From: Alligator mississippiensis
Taxonomy: Eukaryota; Chordata; Crocodylia; Alligatoridae
DNA: 64,000 nucleotides
Direction: 5' to 3'
Assembly: GCF_030867095.1 (NCBI RefSeq)
Contig: NC_081828.1
Span: 208,512,978-208,576,977, forward strand
Every line of letters begins with the position of its first letter. Position 1 is the stretch's first letter. The notes under the pieces were generated by a model that was not told the DNA's origin, made no database searches, and saw only the letters and a list, made by a program, of their open reading frames with translations. Below are positions 52,681 to 64,000 of the stretch, one piece after another. Both the position numbers and the translations under genes were made by a program.

Positions 52681-54010
52681 GAATAAGCTGCTCACGGGAT
52701 TCAGGCAAATGAATGACTGGATCCCAGTGAGGTCTAGGCCTGAGGTAGGTGCTCAGTCCTGTGAGGACCAAAGAGCTTATGGGAATGTGAAGAGGCAGAA
52801 TTGTAGGTGCTCAGGGGACTTTGAATGACAAAACTAAGGCACGTATGGAGCATAAGTACCTACAGAGTCAGGTGACAGCCAAGCAGGGGTTTTCAGGATC
52901 ATAATTTGGGACTTTGGCTTCTGAATCCTGCCTAAGTCCCAATGTAGTGTTTAGTTTTGTTTGGAAAAGACAATGATCTTATTTTTCCAGGGCTTCAGTT
53001 TCCCAGCTGCAGTGTTGCGAGGGTACATACAGAACACACGTCAAGGCATTCAGATATTACAGGAGATTTTAAAGGTATCCAAGGTAGCTAGTCTGTAGCA
53101 TCTGACAATGCAGGCTTGCCTTCTGCTATGTAGACTGTGGAGTTTTGTCTAGTCTTTTTTCTTTCTTTAATCATTTTAATCTGCAAAGCATTTTTGCTTC
53201 TGGGATTTCCAACAGGTATTTTTCCAGAACCTAACTGATCTTGAGCTTAGGACATTTATCCAGATAGTCAGTCTAAAGTTTCTTTTACTTAATTTAATTC
53301 AGTTGCTCTTTGTTATGTTATGTCCTGCAGCACACCCCTCCTCTCCCTCATTGGTGGTCACACCATTTATCACCTGTTTTCACATTCCCGTTTACCTGTT
53401 GCTTCAACCTCATCCCACACCTCCCCTCCTACTCAGATTTTACTTAGGCAACATATGTCTCTTAATGTAGGCTATTTAGGTGCTTTCCCTAAGTAGATAT
53501 GATGTAAAAATTGAAGAAGGATGTCAGCATTTTTTATGAAGCAGTTTAGTTCTTTTTCCAGGATGTCTTCATTTTTCTAGGCTCCATTTTCATTGCTCTT
53601 CCCTGAATCCCATTCAGTTAATACAGATACAGTCAGATAGAGGGACATGGAAGGGAAGAAATCCTACTTAGGATGCTGCCACACTCTTACATGATGCTAG
53701 AAGTATGCTGCATATTCCAGGTGTAAAACAATGGTGAATTATAAAAATGGATGCGTGGGATGATGAAGCAGCTGAACAAGAAAAGCGGCATCAGGTTAAT
53801 GCTTCTGCTCCCTCAAATGTACATTATCTTCACTGGAATTTCCTGTTCCTTCTGGCAACCAGTGCCCCCTCTTTTTTCCTCTCTCCTTCCCTACCCTTTC
53901 TAGTCTCATCGGTGCCTTCAATTTAGTAGCTCTGCTTACTGCAGACCCTTTGCAGATCTAATGAAGTAAGTCCTCTGCTTACAAAACATCTCTGATTTAG
54001 TTAGTCTATA

Positions 54011-55233
54011 AGGCTAGGAACAGAAGTTATACTTAAACCAGTTTAAGTGATCAGAAACAGGTTTAAACCTGTAACGGAACAGAAGTTCAGTGCACTTAAA
54101 CCGCTTTCAAAATCGCTGAAACTGGTTTAAGATAAACCTGGAGGGATGGAGTATCAGACTTAACTGATTTAGGTCAAACCAGTTTCTGGAACTTTTGTCC
54201 CTGATCCCTTCCTGGTTCAAGTTTGCTCACAGGCCCCCAGTATCCCAAGATGCTTTGTAGCCCTGGGCTGTGCTGTCTGCTCCAGCAGAGCAGGATCTGC
54301 CCCACCCCTCTGTTTCCTAGCTGGAGCACTATCACTCCTCTGGCTGGCTGAGGAGGAGGGGGGGGAAGCCATCCCTCCAACCTGGCACTGGTCCCCTAGC
54401 CACGTGCAGCCTGGTGTGGGGACGGGGAGGGAAGGGAAGGGAAAGATTTGGCTCTATCCCCCAGCCATGCCCTTTGCGCAGCCTCCTGGTCAGCTGGAGG
54501 CAGGGAAGCCTGTACTGGGGCTTAGCTCCACCCCACAGAGCTGGAAGCAAGAAGAGGGATTGGAGTCCCCCAGCCACACCTCCTCCTCGGCCTCCAGCCT
54601 GGCTTTGGTGGGGTGGAGGGGAAGGGAAACCTGCACTGGGACTTGGCTCTGCCCCTGAGAGCCAGGAACCAGAAGCAACACTGGAGCCCTCCTTCCACAA
54701 CCCCTCCTGGACCACCTGAGGGGGGTGGTAGGGGAGAGAAGCCTGCACCAGGGCTTGGCGCCCCCACTTCAGCCAACCTGGAGGCTGAGGAGGGTGTGTG
54801 GACGGGGGAGTCTAGCCCCACTCCTGGCTCCTGGCTCTCAACTCTGGGAGGGCAGAGTAAAGCCCCCAGTTCAGGCTTCCTCTTCCCACCCCTGTGCCGG
54901 GCTACTCCCAACTCGGGGTCTGCTGCCGCACCATGGGGGTGGGTTTTTCTCCCACAGCCCTTCCTTAGCCAGCCTGGAGGCTGAGGAGTAGGTGTGGCTG
55001 GGGGGGGGCGGAAATCACCCAGTTCCTGGCTGTCTGCAATGGCCTGCAATCTGGGAGGCGTGCTCTAGGGCCCCCAGCTACTGGTATGGGCCACTGCAGG
55101 GGCCTGGCTGCCTTTCCTGTTTGAAAAGTGAACATCAGTTCACTTGCTTATTGGTTCAATCTACACAGTTTAGAGAAACCTGAAAAGATTAAATCGATTC
55201 AGCCTCAGACTCTTTGATTGTCTGTACTTAGCC
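54011..55233. mobile_element. DNA transposon (AACCAGTTTAA family), both ends present
   Basis: The left end AGGCTAGGAACAGAAGTTA and the right end, reverse-complemented, AGGCTAAGTACAGACAATC, form inverted termini. Left-side blocks recur at 13163 and 50973. The interior (about 54380-55080) is GC-rich and contains a diverged tandem array. No transposase was recognised, so it is non-autonomous. Confidence 0.72.
54430..54990. repeat. Diverged minisatellite inside the DNA transposon
   Basis: The phrase GGGAAGCCTGTACTGGGGCT with its variants starts at about 54503, 54624 and 54734, giving periods near 121 and 110 bases. Weaker copies lie on both sides. Each unit also has a CCAGCC...CTGGAGGC segment. 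Units are about 70-75 percent alike by eye. Confidence 0.65.
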
Positions 55234-56104
55234 TAAAAGTAGATGCTTATCCTGCCTTCTGCCTAACTTCAGACTAACACGGCTAACTTCCTCTGTCTAC
55301 TAATGAAATCCCAGTGCTACAGAAGTCAATGAAAAGACCTGCCATTGACTTCAGCAGGGCCAGGTCTTCACACAGGGAGATTCTAGGTACGTTGCTCTGC
55401 ATGAGTAAGGCTGTGGACTGAGTTTCTATGCAAAGGAGACTCTTCCTTTCTTTATCTGGTTCAGGCCTCAGTTCATCTCAGTACAGACAAACCAAAGGTC
55501 AGAGCAAGCACTGTTAAAGTTTTCCAAACATTTGTTCCATGGATACTGCTCCTGAAATGGGCAGCATGAAGTATCCGGCTCAAAGTCACTGGTAAGTTTT
55601 CCAACAACGCTCCAGGGCTTCAGACAAAAATATGCCCAAAGTCGCCTGCTCCACCTTGACTTCTTTCATGTTGTTTAGAAAGGCCGTTGTTGTTGAGCTC
55701 CCTCTAATCCTAGCATTTAGGGAAGTTTGTTGCACCTGCTTCTTGTGTTCATTGACCATGGACAGTTTTATCTCTATACATTTCCCCCGCTGAGCAGGAT
55801 GACATAACTCAAAGTGAGAGGAAGTCAGTTTCAGATGTCAACCCTATCAGGGCTCAAAATCCCCTAGAGTCAGGTAAATACATAGATGCTCTAACCCCAT
55901 CACTGTGCCATCAGCAGCTGTTTAACAAAACCTTCATTTTCTTTTCTTCCAATCCAAACAAAATACTCTATACTTTTTAAATCTTGTTTCTCAATTAACC
56001 ACTTAAAGTGCCCGCTCTTGAAATCCCCAGTGATTATCATGCTCATGTAATGTGTTTTTAAAGGAAAAGATATGTCATTTCTTGGGGTCTGCTAAATGAA
56101 CAGC

Positions 56105-57405
56105 ATGTATCCAGAACATCTGCAGGGGAGATCATGCTCAGGGGCAATCAGCATGGGTTCATCAAAGGCAGGGCCTGCCAGACCAACCTGATTGCCTTTT
56201 ATGACCAAGTAACTAAATCCCTGAATGATGGTGTCGCTGTGGACGTAGTCTTTCTAGACTTTAAGAAGGCCTTTGACACTGTCTCTCACCCCATCCTCAT
56301 CAATAAATTAAGCAACTGAGGCATTGATGCCTGAACAGTTGGATGGGTAAAAAATTGGCTGATGGGGTGCACCGAGAGAGTAGTGGTGAATGGGCTGTAC
56401 TCAACCTGGTGAGATGTGAGCAGTGGGGTCCCCCAGGGCTTGGTCCTTGGGCCTGCACTGTTTAACATCTTCATCAGCGACTTGGATGAGGGGGTGGAAA
56501 GCACGCTGTCCAAGTTTGCTGATGACAGCAAGATGTGGGGCGAGGTGGACACACTTGAAGGGAGAGAGAGGCTGCAACTAGATTTAGACAGACTACAGAA
56601 GCGGGCAGATGAGAATAGGATGGGGTTCAATGTAGACAAATGCAGGGTGCTGCACCTTGGGAGAAGGACTCCACAGCACACATACAGGCTGGGGAGTTCC
56701 CTTCTTGAAAGCACAGAGGTGGAAAGGGATCTCGGAGTCATTATTGACTCCAAGATGAACATGAGCCGCCAATGCCAGACCACAGGCAGCAAGGCCAGCC
56801 ATACCTTGTCATGCATCCAAAGGCGCATCTCAAGCCGGTCCAGAGAGGTGATCCTCCCCCTCTATGTGACACTGGTCAGGCTGCAGTTGGAGTACTGCGT
56901 CCAGTACTGGGCGCCGCACTTCAAAGGGATGTGGCCAGCCTGGAGAGGGTCCAGAGGAGGGCCACCCGCTTGGTGAGAGGGCAGCAGGACAGGCCCTACG
57001 AGAAGAGACTGAAGGACCTGAACCTGTTCAGCCTCAGCAAGAGGAGGCTGAGGGGGGACCTGGTGGCTGCCTACAAACTCATCAGGGGAGATCAACAGCA
57101 AATAGGTAAAGCCCTTTTCTCCCCAGCATCACCTGGGGTGATGAGGAACAATGGTAATAAGCTGATGGAGAATAGGTTTAGGTTGGAGATCAGAAGGCAA
57201 TATTTTACAGTCAGGGTGGCCAAAATCTGGAACCAACTTCGCAGGGAAGTGGTGCTTGCCCCTATCTTGGGCAAAGTCAAGAGGAGGTTGGATGATCACC
57301 TGTCTGGGGTCTTGTGAACCCAGCATTTATTCCAGCCTGGGGCAGGGGGTCAGGCTAGATGATCTGTTCAGGTTCCTCCTGACCCTAGCTACTATGAAAC
57401 TATCT
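56105..57405 (+). mobile_element. CR1 LINE, 5'-truncated, relatively well preserved
   Basis: This plus-strand CR1 starts within the reverse transcriptase (GNQHGFIKGRACQTNLIAFY, then FLDFKKAFDTVSHPILINKL) and includes GVPQGLVLGPALFNIFISDL, the YADD-equivalent region FADDSKMWGEVD, and C-terminal LFSLSKRRLRGDLVAAYKLI, ending in CAGGTTCCTCCTGACCC. A 186-codon stretch (56416-56976) is still open, so it is less decayed than the copy at 32.8 kb. It has at least one stop upstream and a frameshift near 56.9 kb. It sits in the intron upstream of the alternative voltage-sensor exon. Confidence 0.95.
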
Positions 57406-58364
57406 CTCTGTAAAATATCTGCACATCTTTCCAGGACAACAGCAAGAAGGATCAATGAATTAAAGATTGGTACCAGGCTCTGAAAAATAAGTAGCTTGAC
57501 TAACGAATTTTTAAAGTTAGCACCAAACTGCTTCTGGTGAGGTGAATGTCTGAGTTAAATCAGTGTGAGAGTCCAGTAATAATGGATATTTGACTGGAAA
57601 ATATTTATTGCCTTGGAGTCAATTAATTAAACTTTCTTTCATTGCTTGCCACAGCTTTCCAATTCAGTATTTAAAAGGCTATTGTAGTGTTCATTAGATG
57701 ACAAATACAGCTTCTTAGTTGCATCCCACTGAACAATAACGGGGTCCCCACGGTGGTAGGTGCTGTATATGCATTTTGTCCAACACAAACCCTGCATCAT
57801 CATCACAATTAACGTTAGAGTAACATTAGGTAAGCTGAATTTATTTCCTTAATTATTTAGCCAGTAATTTTAAGGAGTGCACTTCATGGACCCATGCTGC
57901 ATATGTTTATGTTACACTCTTTAGGAAAAAAAAAAAAGACCCTGCAAAGCAAGGAAGTTGCAAAGTGAAGCCCTCAAGTTTGTAAACGCTTGAATTAAGG
58001 CTTCCTATGTCAACTTAATGGGCCCACTTTCTGTGTATATCTGCTAATACAGTCTTCAATTACATAATCTCATACTATTTTAAACAAGGACCCATGACAA
58101 TTTATATCAGCTGAGGGATTGCCTTCTAATCCTTAGTGCTCACAGACACTTTAGATTTTTTAACAACACATTAGTAACGTGTACACATAGGTCTTGGTCA
58201 TGGCATCTTGCTGCACTCCAGTAATCAGATGGGCAGCTTTTACAGGAGTGATAAGCAGTTATTAATTTGACATCAACTGAAGTCAAGGGTGTTTAATGAA
58301 CAGGTGGATCCAGCCTTCAGGGCTTCTCTATCTAGCCCGCTGGGCTACTGGCAGACTACTGGAT

Positions 58365-58699
58365 GTTGGGGGTGTGACCCACCACTTTGGTCCTGTTGGC
58401 CATGGGCATTGATGGCAAGTTAGTTTGCTTGCTGCTGTGGCTGCTCCCAAACCCTTGTTGCATCCCTGGGCCTACTGATGCCCCCAGACTCCTGTGGCTG
58501 CCAGACCCCTTCCACCATTGCTGGACCCCCTCCTTGGACTCCTCGCCACCTCTGCGTCTACCACAGGTCCCCTCTGAATCCCTTGCTGCCTCCAGACCTG
58601 CTGTTGCCAGTGGCCATGGAAGCTGCCCCCATCTCCCAGGCTGGATCTGGCCTGTGGTCCAGATCCAGTTTGCAGCCCCATGTGAGTTTGACACCCCTG
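58365..58699. mobile_element. hAT-like element with CAGGGGTGTCAAACT terminus
   Basis: The right end GAGTTTGACACCCCTG is the reverse complement of CAGGGGTGTCAAACTC, a terminus typical of certain hAT-family elements. TGGCCTGTGGTCCAGATCCA is its usual subterminal text. The left end near 58365 (TGGGGGTGTGACC) is degenerate, so that boundary is approximate. It is non-coding. Confidence 0.6.
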
Positions 58700-59471
58700 A
58701 TTTAAGCTAAAGGGCAAAGTTGGTACCAGAATAAATGGATATAAATTCAAATTCTAACTGGAGATTACTTAAAGGCTCCTAATCATAAGAGAAGTGAAGT
58801 TCTGGAACAGGCTTCCAATAGGAGTAGTGGGAGCAGAAAAATCTATCTCGTTTTAAGATGAAGCTTGATACCTTTACGTAAGAGTTTCTAGGACCTGATA
58901 CCCACAATAGTGGGGAGAGGGAGCGGGCTGGATTCAGTGACCCAAGAAGTACCTCCAGCCCCTACAGGCAGATTTGAATGGAGGGTCATTTACTTTTGTT
59001 TAGAACTGCCTTTCAGGGATCAAAAAATGTATCACTTCATAGTTATGGATGAAGGCTCATTAGATGTGATGTTTAAGAACAAGTCTTTCAACAAATTCAA
59101 GTAAATCATAACAGACCAATGCACTGAAAGGGAGAGCCCAAGCAATGGGTTTTGGTCTTTCTGTTTGCCTAGGTGAACTTCAACTGATGGGCCAGACATG
59201 GGTTGGTACCAAGCATGGGCTATGCCTAACTCCAGATGCTTGAGATAACTCTCTTTGTGCCTCTTTTACCTTGTGGTGAGAACTAAACTAAGACAATGTA
59301 ACCTGAAATGAAACAGGCATAAGTTGCCACAGTTTAGTTTTCCTTTGCTCGAGAAATGGGGACAGTCATCGTGCAGGCTCTGAGCCATGGTAAAACCCCG
59401 CCCTCTTAATTGTGGGCACATGGGGTAATTGCAAAGTTGGGGGAAACAGGGGCTCTGTTAGGTTCACTTGG

Positions 59472-59680
59472 GGTTGGTCTCCCTTCTTATGTGACATTAG
59501 TTAAATTACCTAGCTCCTGCCTGTGCTTCAATTTTCTCAGCTATGATGCTGAGACGATTAATTATCTCACAGGCACATAATGCAACTTAATTCATTAAAG
59601 ATTGTAAGGTACTTTCAGATTGTCAAATGGCAAGGACTGTACAAGTGTCAATTACTAGCGTAATATTCTTTTCAAAATTG
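59472..59680 (-). repeat. MIR SINE (minus orientation)
   Basis: Read on the minus strand it gives the MIR order. On the plus strand this appears as TAGTTAAATTACCTAG, CTTCAATTTTCTCAGCTATG, ATCTCACAGGCACATAATGC and TTGTAAGGTACTTTCAGA. It is an old, moderately diverged copy in the upstream intron. Confidence 0.75.
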
Positions 59681-60374
59681 GAAAGAGCCTGCTTCTCATT
59701 GAGATGCCCTGAGTGGGCTAAAAAATTCAAGGGTTGAATTTTTTAAACCCCACCTTCCTTTACATAACTACTGTTTGTACCCAGAAATAACTGCAGGCAC
59801 AATGCTGTTCCTTCAGTTTGCCTAAGTTTAATTAGTCTCACTTGTATATCTCATATACCTTACCCAGGCAGTCAGATGTCTAAATGACAAAGTGTACCCA
59901 CAAATAATTGCAGGTGCAAAAGTGCACCTGGTATTAATTGTGCATAGAGAAAAGGATGGCTGGATTGAATTCAAGCACCTAAAGTCATCATTTCTGAGTT
60001 GTTCTTGAAACTTCAGTTTATGTGGGAAAAGCACTTTTTTGTTGTTGCAAATCAAAAATGGCTAAATGTATTTTACCTACAAGATCTCTATACATTTAGC
60101 CTGTAGGCTGAATCCCAGGAGAGAAAAGCTTCAGGGTAGACTTTCAAAGGCACAAATAGGAGGCTAAGGATAAAGCCTCATGAATAATTTACTGTGGTAT
60201 AGAAAGGGCAAGGTTTTATTGCTTTTGATCTGATCTGTGCTAACTACCCATGTGTCTGCTCTTACCTTGTGGTAGTGAAAGCTAAAATGCAGGAGCTTAG
60301 CCTTGCATAAAAGAAGGGTAAGTAACAAAGGTTTACCTTCCACATACCATGGGGTAAGAGTGTTCATGCCAATA

Positions 60375-61215
60375 GTTACCATATTTACTAGAATCCAAGA
60401 CAAAGGTTTTTCCCCATTCAGCATGCAGGGGAGGGGGAGCCCCTTATCTTAGGTATGAGTACAAGTTGGGGGAGGGCTGGGGAGGGCAGTGCTTGTGGCT
60501 CCAGCCCTGAGCCTGGGCTCATAACAGTGGTGGCACCTCTGGCCCCAGCTCCAGGGCCAGGGCTGAAGCTGCCAAACCTGCAACACCTGCTGCATGTCCT
60601 GGCTGAGGCCAGAGCCAGCATGTGCTCTGTGCATCTTGCCCCTGTGTAAAGTGGTACCCACCCAGGAGCTGGAGCTACAAGGGGAAGGTAAGTGGCAGTA
60701 GGGAGGACTGTGCGGGGCAAGTAGCAGGGGGACCACACAGGGGGCAGGTGGGGGGGGGTGCAGGCAGTGAGGGAGGGTAAGTAATGGACGGGATAAGTGC
60801 CCAAGGGTGCAGGCACTGTGGGGAGTGGGAAATATCAGGGGGTACAGGAATGGACGGGGTAGGTGGAGCAGGGGATATAGACACCGTGGGAGCAGGCACG
60901 GGACACATATGCACTGGGAAGGGTAGGCAGCCGGAGAGCGAGAGGTGGGAACAGGAGGCAAAGCGCAGGGGTCAAGCTACTTGACTCTCCTGATGCCTAT
61001 CCCACCACCACTTGCCCCACCTCCTCCCCACCCCCACTGCTTATCCCACTTCCCAGTGGGGAGAACAAATGTAATTAGATGCTAGACATGGAACAAGAAT
61101 TAGATTCTAGACATGGAAAATTATAACAAATTAATCATTTTTCCATGTCTAGATTCTAGTTCCTGGGGTGTTGTCTTAAATTCAGAGTAGTCTTGGATTA
61201 GGGTAAATGTAGTAC
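60375..61215. mobile_element. Inverted-end DNA transposon (ATCCAAGAC termini)
   Basis: Left ACCATATTTACTAGAATCCA plus AGACAA is the imperfect inverse of the right end GTCTTGGATTAGGGTAAATGT. A second, inner inverted pair (61107-61129 with 61139-61161, core TCTAGACATGGAAAA) lies beside the right end, with an extra direct copy at 61076-61099. The interior is GC-rich, with no transposase recognised. Confidence 0.65.
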
Positions 61216-62940
61216 TTGAGAAATGTGGAAAAGCTCCCCCCATATTATACGTCAGTATGTTGTTCATATGTCTGTACTCTAATCATCATTTGTTCATGAG
61301 TCCTGGTCCTGCTCCCATTGCTTTAAGCATGAGAAAGATTATACCCAAAAGAAGTGTTTAAGAAAATCATCAGTGAGGTAAAACTAGGGAGTACAATGGG
61401 GAAAATTTGTGGAATCTTAACTGCAACAGCCATAATATCCTTATGTTGAAAACTTAAAGCTCTTTAGCCTAGTTAGTATTTCTTCCAGTGTCCAGCCTTC
61501 AGGAGCATCAGTGCAGCATCCCAGATTTAAAGAAAAGCTATCAATCTATTTTGATTTTTCCAGAGCCATTCTTACCACTTAGAAATTTCAGGCTAGATCC
61601 TATTCTACCTATTAGGCGCCCAAGCGAAATCATATCCCACCATGCTCACATCCCTGAAAAATGTAGATGGATTCTCCCTCTATTTCCTATTTTTGTAAGT
61701 TAGTTTGAAGGCTAGGAAGATGGTATGCTACAAAAGTAGATGTGTTAAAGTTCTGCCAATGTGCTAATGTTCAGCAGGGTAGAAAAGGATCATACTTAGA
61801 AATGTAAGTCTACTTAGACTGGTGGGATAGGATTTGGCTCAGGCACCTAATAGGTAGAATAGGATCTAGCCTGAAATTTTTAAGTGGTAAGAATGGCTTG
61901 ATTATACCTGCTAACCAGGTAATTATGGGCATAAAAGAGATCCCAGTGTAAAAAACCCCACGCAGTGAACATGTGCATGGGCAGCGCGTGAGGTTTGCGG
62001 CACTGCAGATGGGTTTGTGGCACCGCGGACTGCCTGGGTGCTTTCATCTGGACGTGCCTTCTGTGTCTCAGCAAAAAAACTTGCAGCTGTTTATTGCAAT
62101 TATTATGTCTTTTGTGTTTGCACAGCACCAAGCACAAGAGGGCCTCTCCTATGATGGAGGAGGTAAAGCACAACACCAGAAACAACAATACTCACTTTCC
62201 TACTGCCCAGAAGTCCCATCTCAAGAACTGGAACCAAAGCATTTTGAATAAAAGGATTCAATGAGGCATTCCTATGGGGTTTTTTAAAATCTGAGGTTTC
62301 CCCTCCCTTCACCCCTCAGTAATACTCAGGCTAAGGCCATGAACTTTCTCATCACTCCATGTTCTCAGTTACTTCATTATTTAACATGCCCATGCCTTTC
62401 AAGGCAACATTTGCTGATCAGAGAGCAGCCCTGTTGTAAACAGCATGTGCCACTCTTGTTGGATGAAGTGCTTTTAAATAAATCAGTTCTGCACTCTAAT
62501 TGTTTCCCGCTGTTTGCCAGAAGATGCTTTCTGTGTCTAGCTGTTCTCTTAATCTTTGTCACCTCCTTTACACCTGCTCAGGCTTTTCTAACAGCGACAG
62601 CGAATTCCCAAGGCAGATGGCCTGAGAATCAAACAATAAAGCTCAACTCATTTGTGAGGGCAGGCCTAGTGATCATTCCCTGGGAGCTCACACAGCATCA
62701 CAGCAGGGAAGGCACAGCCACCTTATTGATATTCAGTTCTCCCTCATAACCAATTTTCAAAGTTTAGGTCAGCCCCTCCCAAGCCACCTTTTCACTTTGA
62801 AACACGTCTTCTCACAGCATGTAATGGAGCGATATGTTATATAAAACCAGCTCTGGCTGGGGGGGAGAGTGAGCATCCGGAAATGTTCAGAACCATGGGG
62901 TTGGACCTTTTTTGGTTTTTCTGTTGGAATAAAAAGTTAA

Positions 62941-63004
62941 AAGAAAGTCCTCACTTTAAAATAAGGTTGAGTAAGAAAGTCCTCACTTTAAAATAAGGTT
63001 GAGT
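62941..63004. repeat. Perfect tandem duplication, 32 bases x 2
   Basis: Positions 62941-62972 and 62973-63004 are identical, both starting AAGAAAGTCCTCAC. The duplication is directly adjacent and unmutated, thus recent or polymorphic. Confidence 0.97.
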
Positions 63005-63519
63005 ATTCAGCTCCGCTCCGTACAGCGACAGCCTTGTCGTGTAATCATAGGGCTAGAAGGACCCTCAAAGGTCATGTCATCCACTAAAGCTTCCCCTGCT
63101 CACCCACTCCCACTCTCTTCCACCCGACTGAGTCTCTGTTGACTGGCCAAGCTATTAGCCATGCTTGTGCTCAAAGCCAGGGTGTTCTTGATAGGTAGGA
63201 AGAGTAACTTCAGGATAATTTGCCAAGGTGACACCTTATCTTCATTAAATCCTTTGTCAAACCTACTTCTACTATGATACCTGCAAATCACTACTATTTG
63301 GCACTGTGCTGGCAAGTGGGGAGCTGTGCCTTCTCCTTTAACGTTCTCATCTCTTTGTTTATCCTCCCTCTAAACTTCCTGACCACAATTTATGTGTCTG
63401 CTTAGTCCACCTGCTAAGCCTCAGCTAATTCCTAGGCCGTGTCCTCTTTCAGGAAAAAGCAGTGTTCTGACTTCACGGTAGCAACCACGTGGTATCTAAC
63501 AAGAGGTGAAAAACTATGC

Positions 63520-63640
63520 ATTGTATTCATAAGCTTGTGTAAGTCTATCCCGACTGTGCAGTCGGTCCAATAAAAGGTATCACCCATGCAAATCCTTGCC
63601 TTTCGCCTGGTTCCTGGACCGATCACAGCTACAACATCCC
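63520..63640 (+). repeat. Interspersed repeat with GTTGGTCTAATAAAAG core, copy 2
   Basis: CATAAGCTTGTGTAAG, AGTCGGTCCAATAAAAGGTA, AATCCTTGCCTTTCGCC and GACCGATCACAGCTACAAC parallel the copy at 4670-4803 over its whole length. Confidence 0.75.
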
Positions 63641-64000
63641 TTTAATACTAGAGAAGACAAGGTCATTTGTAGCGTTCATCCAGTTTAACAGGTTGAGCCA
63701 AACATTGGAGGGCAAATCTTGCATTTTACTTTGGCCTGCTAACATAAGTTAAAACTACGGCTGCCTTGTCAGTGCTAGCTTTTTACCTTATTTATTACAA
63801 CACGTTAGCTAACACATGGTAAGAACGTGCCTTTTCTCCTATTAAAGACAAGGCTCCAGACTGTATGCTCTCCGGGGCAGGTTTTTATTAGTCAGCTTGG
63901 ACCGGTCTGAGAAGAGTTAAAGCAGAACTGGAATGTAAAAAGATTGCTAATTTTGCTCTGAAGTAACAATGTTTCGTTATAACCTGCAGATTTGCAATAA

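Larger units (their letters stand above)
49348..64000 (-). other. SCN5A: Part of SCN5A intron upstream of the exon pair
   Basis: No minus-strand exon matching domain III S1-S3 (a WCWLDFLIVD-type sequence) was found, so the preceding exon lies outside the window and this intron exceeds 14.6 kb. It holds the CR1 at 56105, several DNA elements and MIR relics. Stretches 51100-52290, 52680-54010, 57410-58360, 58700-59470 and 61220-62940 show nothing I can name beyond short chance frames. Confidence 0.7.

Noticed and set aside
54332-55049. 138- and 175-codon frames on the minus strand, and 123 and 101 codons on the plus strand
   Set aside because: All frames over the GC-rich tandem array are open because stop codons are rare in it. 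The repetitive peptides reflect the minisatellite.
60418-60961. Proline-rich 132- and 170-codon minus-strand frames
   Set aside because: They come from the G-rich core of an inverted-end DNA element. Low-complexity composition explains the open frames.

Overview
The window is vertebrate genomic DNA, most likely from a sauropsid. It has CR1-type LINEs in several ages, scattered old MIR-like SINEs and many short terminal-inverted-repeat DNA transposons. I favour a crocodilian and cannot exclude a turtle. The only gene I can support is the 3' half of a voltage-gated sodium channel alpha subunit on the minus strand. I call it SCN5A (Nav1.5) from the domain III S3-S4 sequence ([12 protein letters not shown]), the tail ending in ESIV, the exon lengths, and an AT-AC intron at the expected place.

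Layout in transcription order (high to low coordinates): about 14.6 kb of upstream intron (49348-64000); two tandem 123-base exons that each encode the domain III voltage sensor (49225-49347 and 48316-48438); the domain III S5-pore exon (39468-39749); the 54-base exon with the selectivity-filter lysine (31768-31821); domain III S6 (29722-29859); the IFM inactivation-gate exon (27616-27720), reached through an intron that begins AT and ends AC; domain IV S1-S3 (26856-27126); and the last exon with domain IV S4-S6 and the whole C-terminal tail (24551-25785). An AT-rich 3' UTR of uncertain length follows. All exons are open and in phase, with acceptable splice sites.

The most interesting point is the exon pair. 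The downstream copy is the canonical cardiac-type exon. The upstream copy is intact, has the same length and phase, keeps every S4 charge, and changes the S3-S4 loop (GYSEMGP to DYDELGA). Over the 19 residues that are identical between the copies, 15 codons differ, all silently. That implies an old duplication with both copies still under protein-level selection, so this is a probable mutually exclusive alternative exon in SCN5A. It sits at the position of the SCN8A 18N/18A pair.

The stretch from 1 to about 21000 and the introns hold no other gene I recognise. They contain CR1 pieces (notably 32800-34400, 56105-57405 and a minus-strand element split by a DNA transposon at 42940-44900), MIR fragments, five related elements with ends resembling GTGTCTACAC, a hAT-type element with an 8-base target duplication at 30920-31423, other inverted-repeat elements, microsatellites and a perfect 41-base palindrome inside a 21-base direct repeat at 12449-12529. 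I recognised no endogenous retrovirus, tRNA, rRNA or CRISPR.
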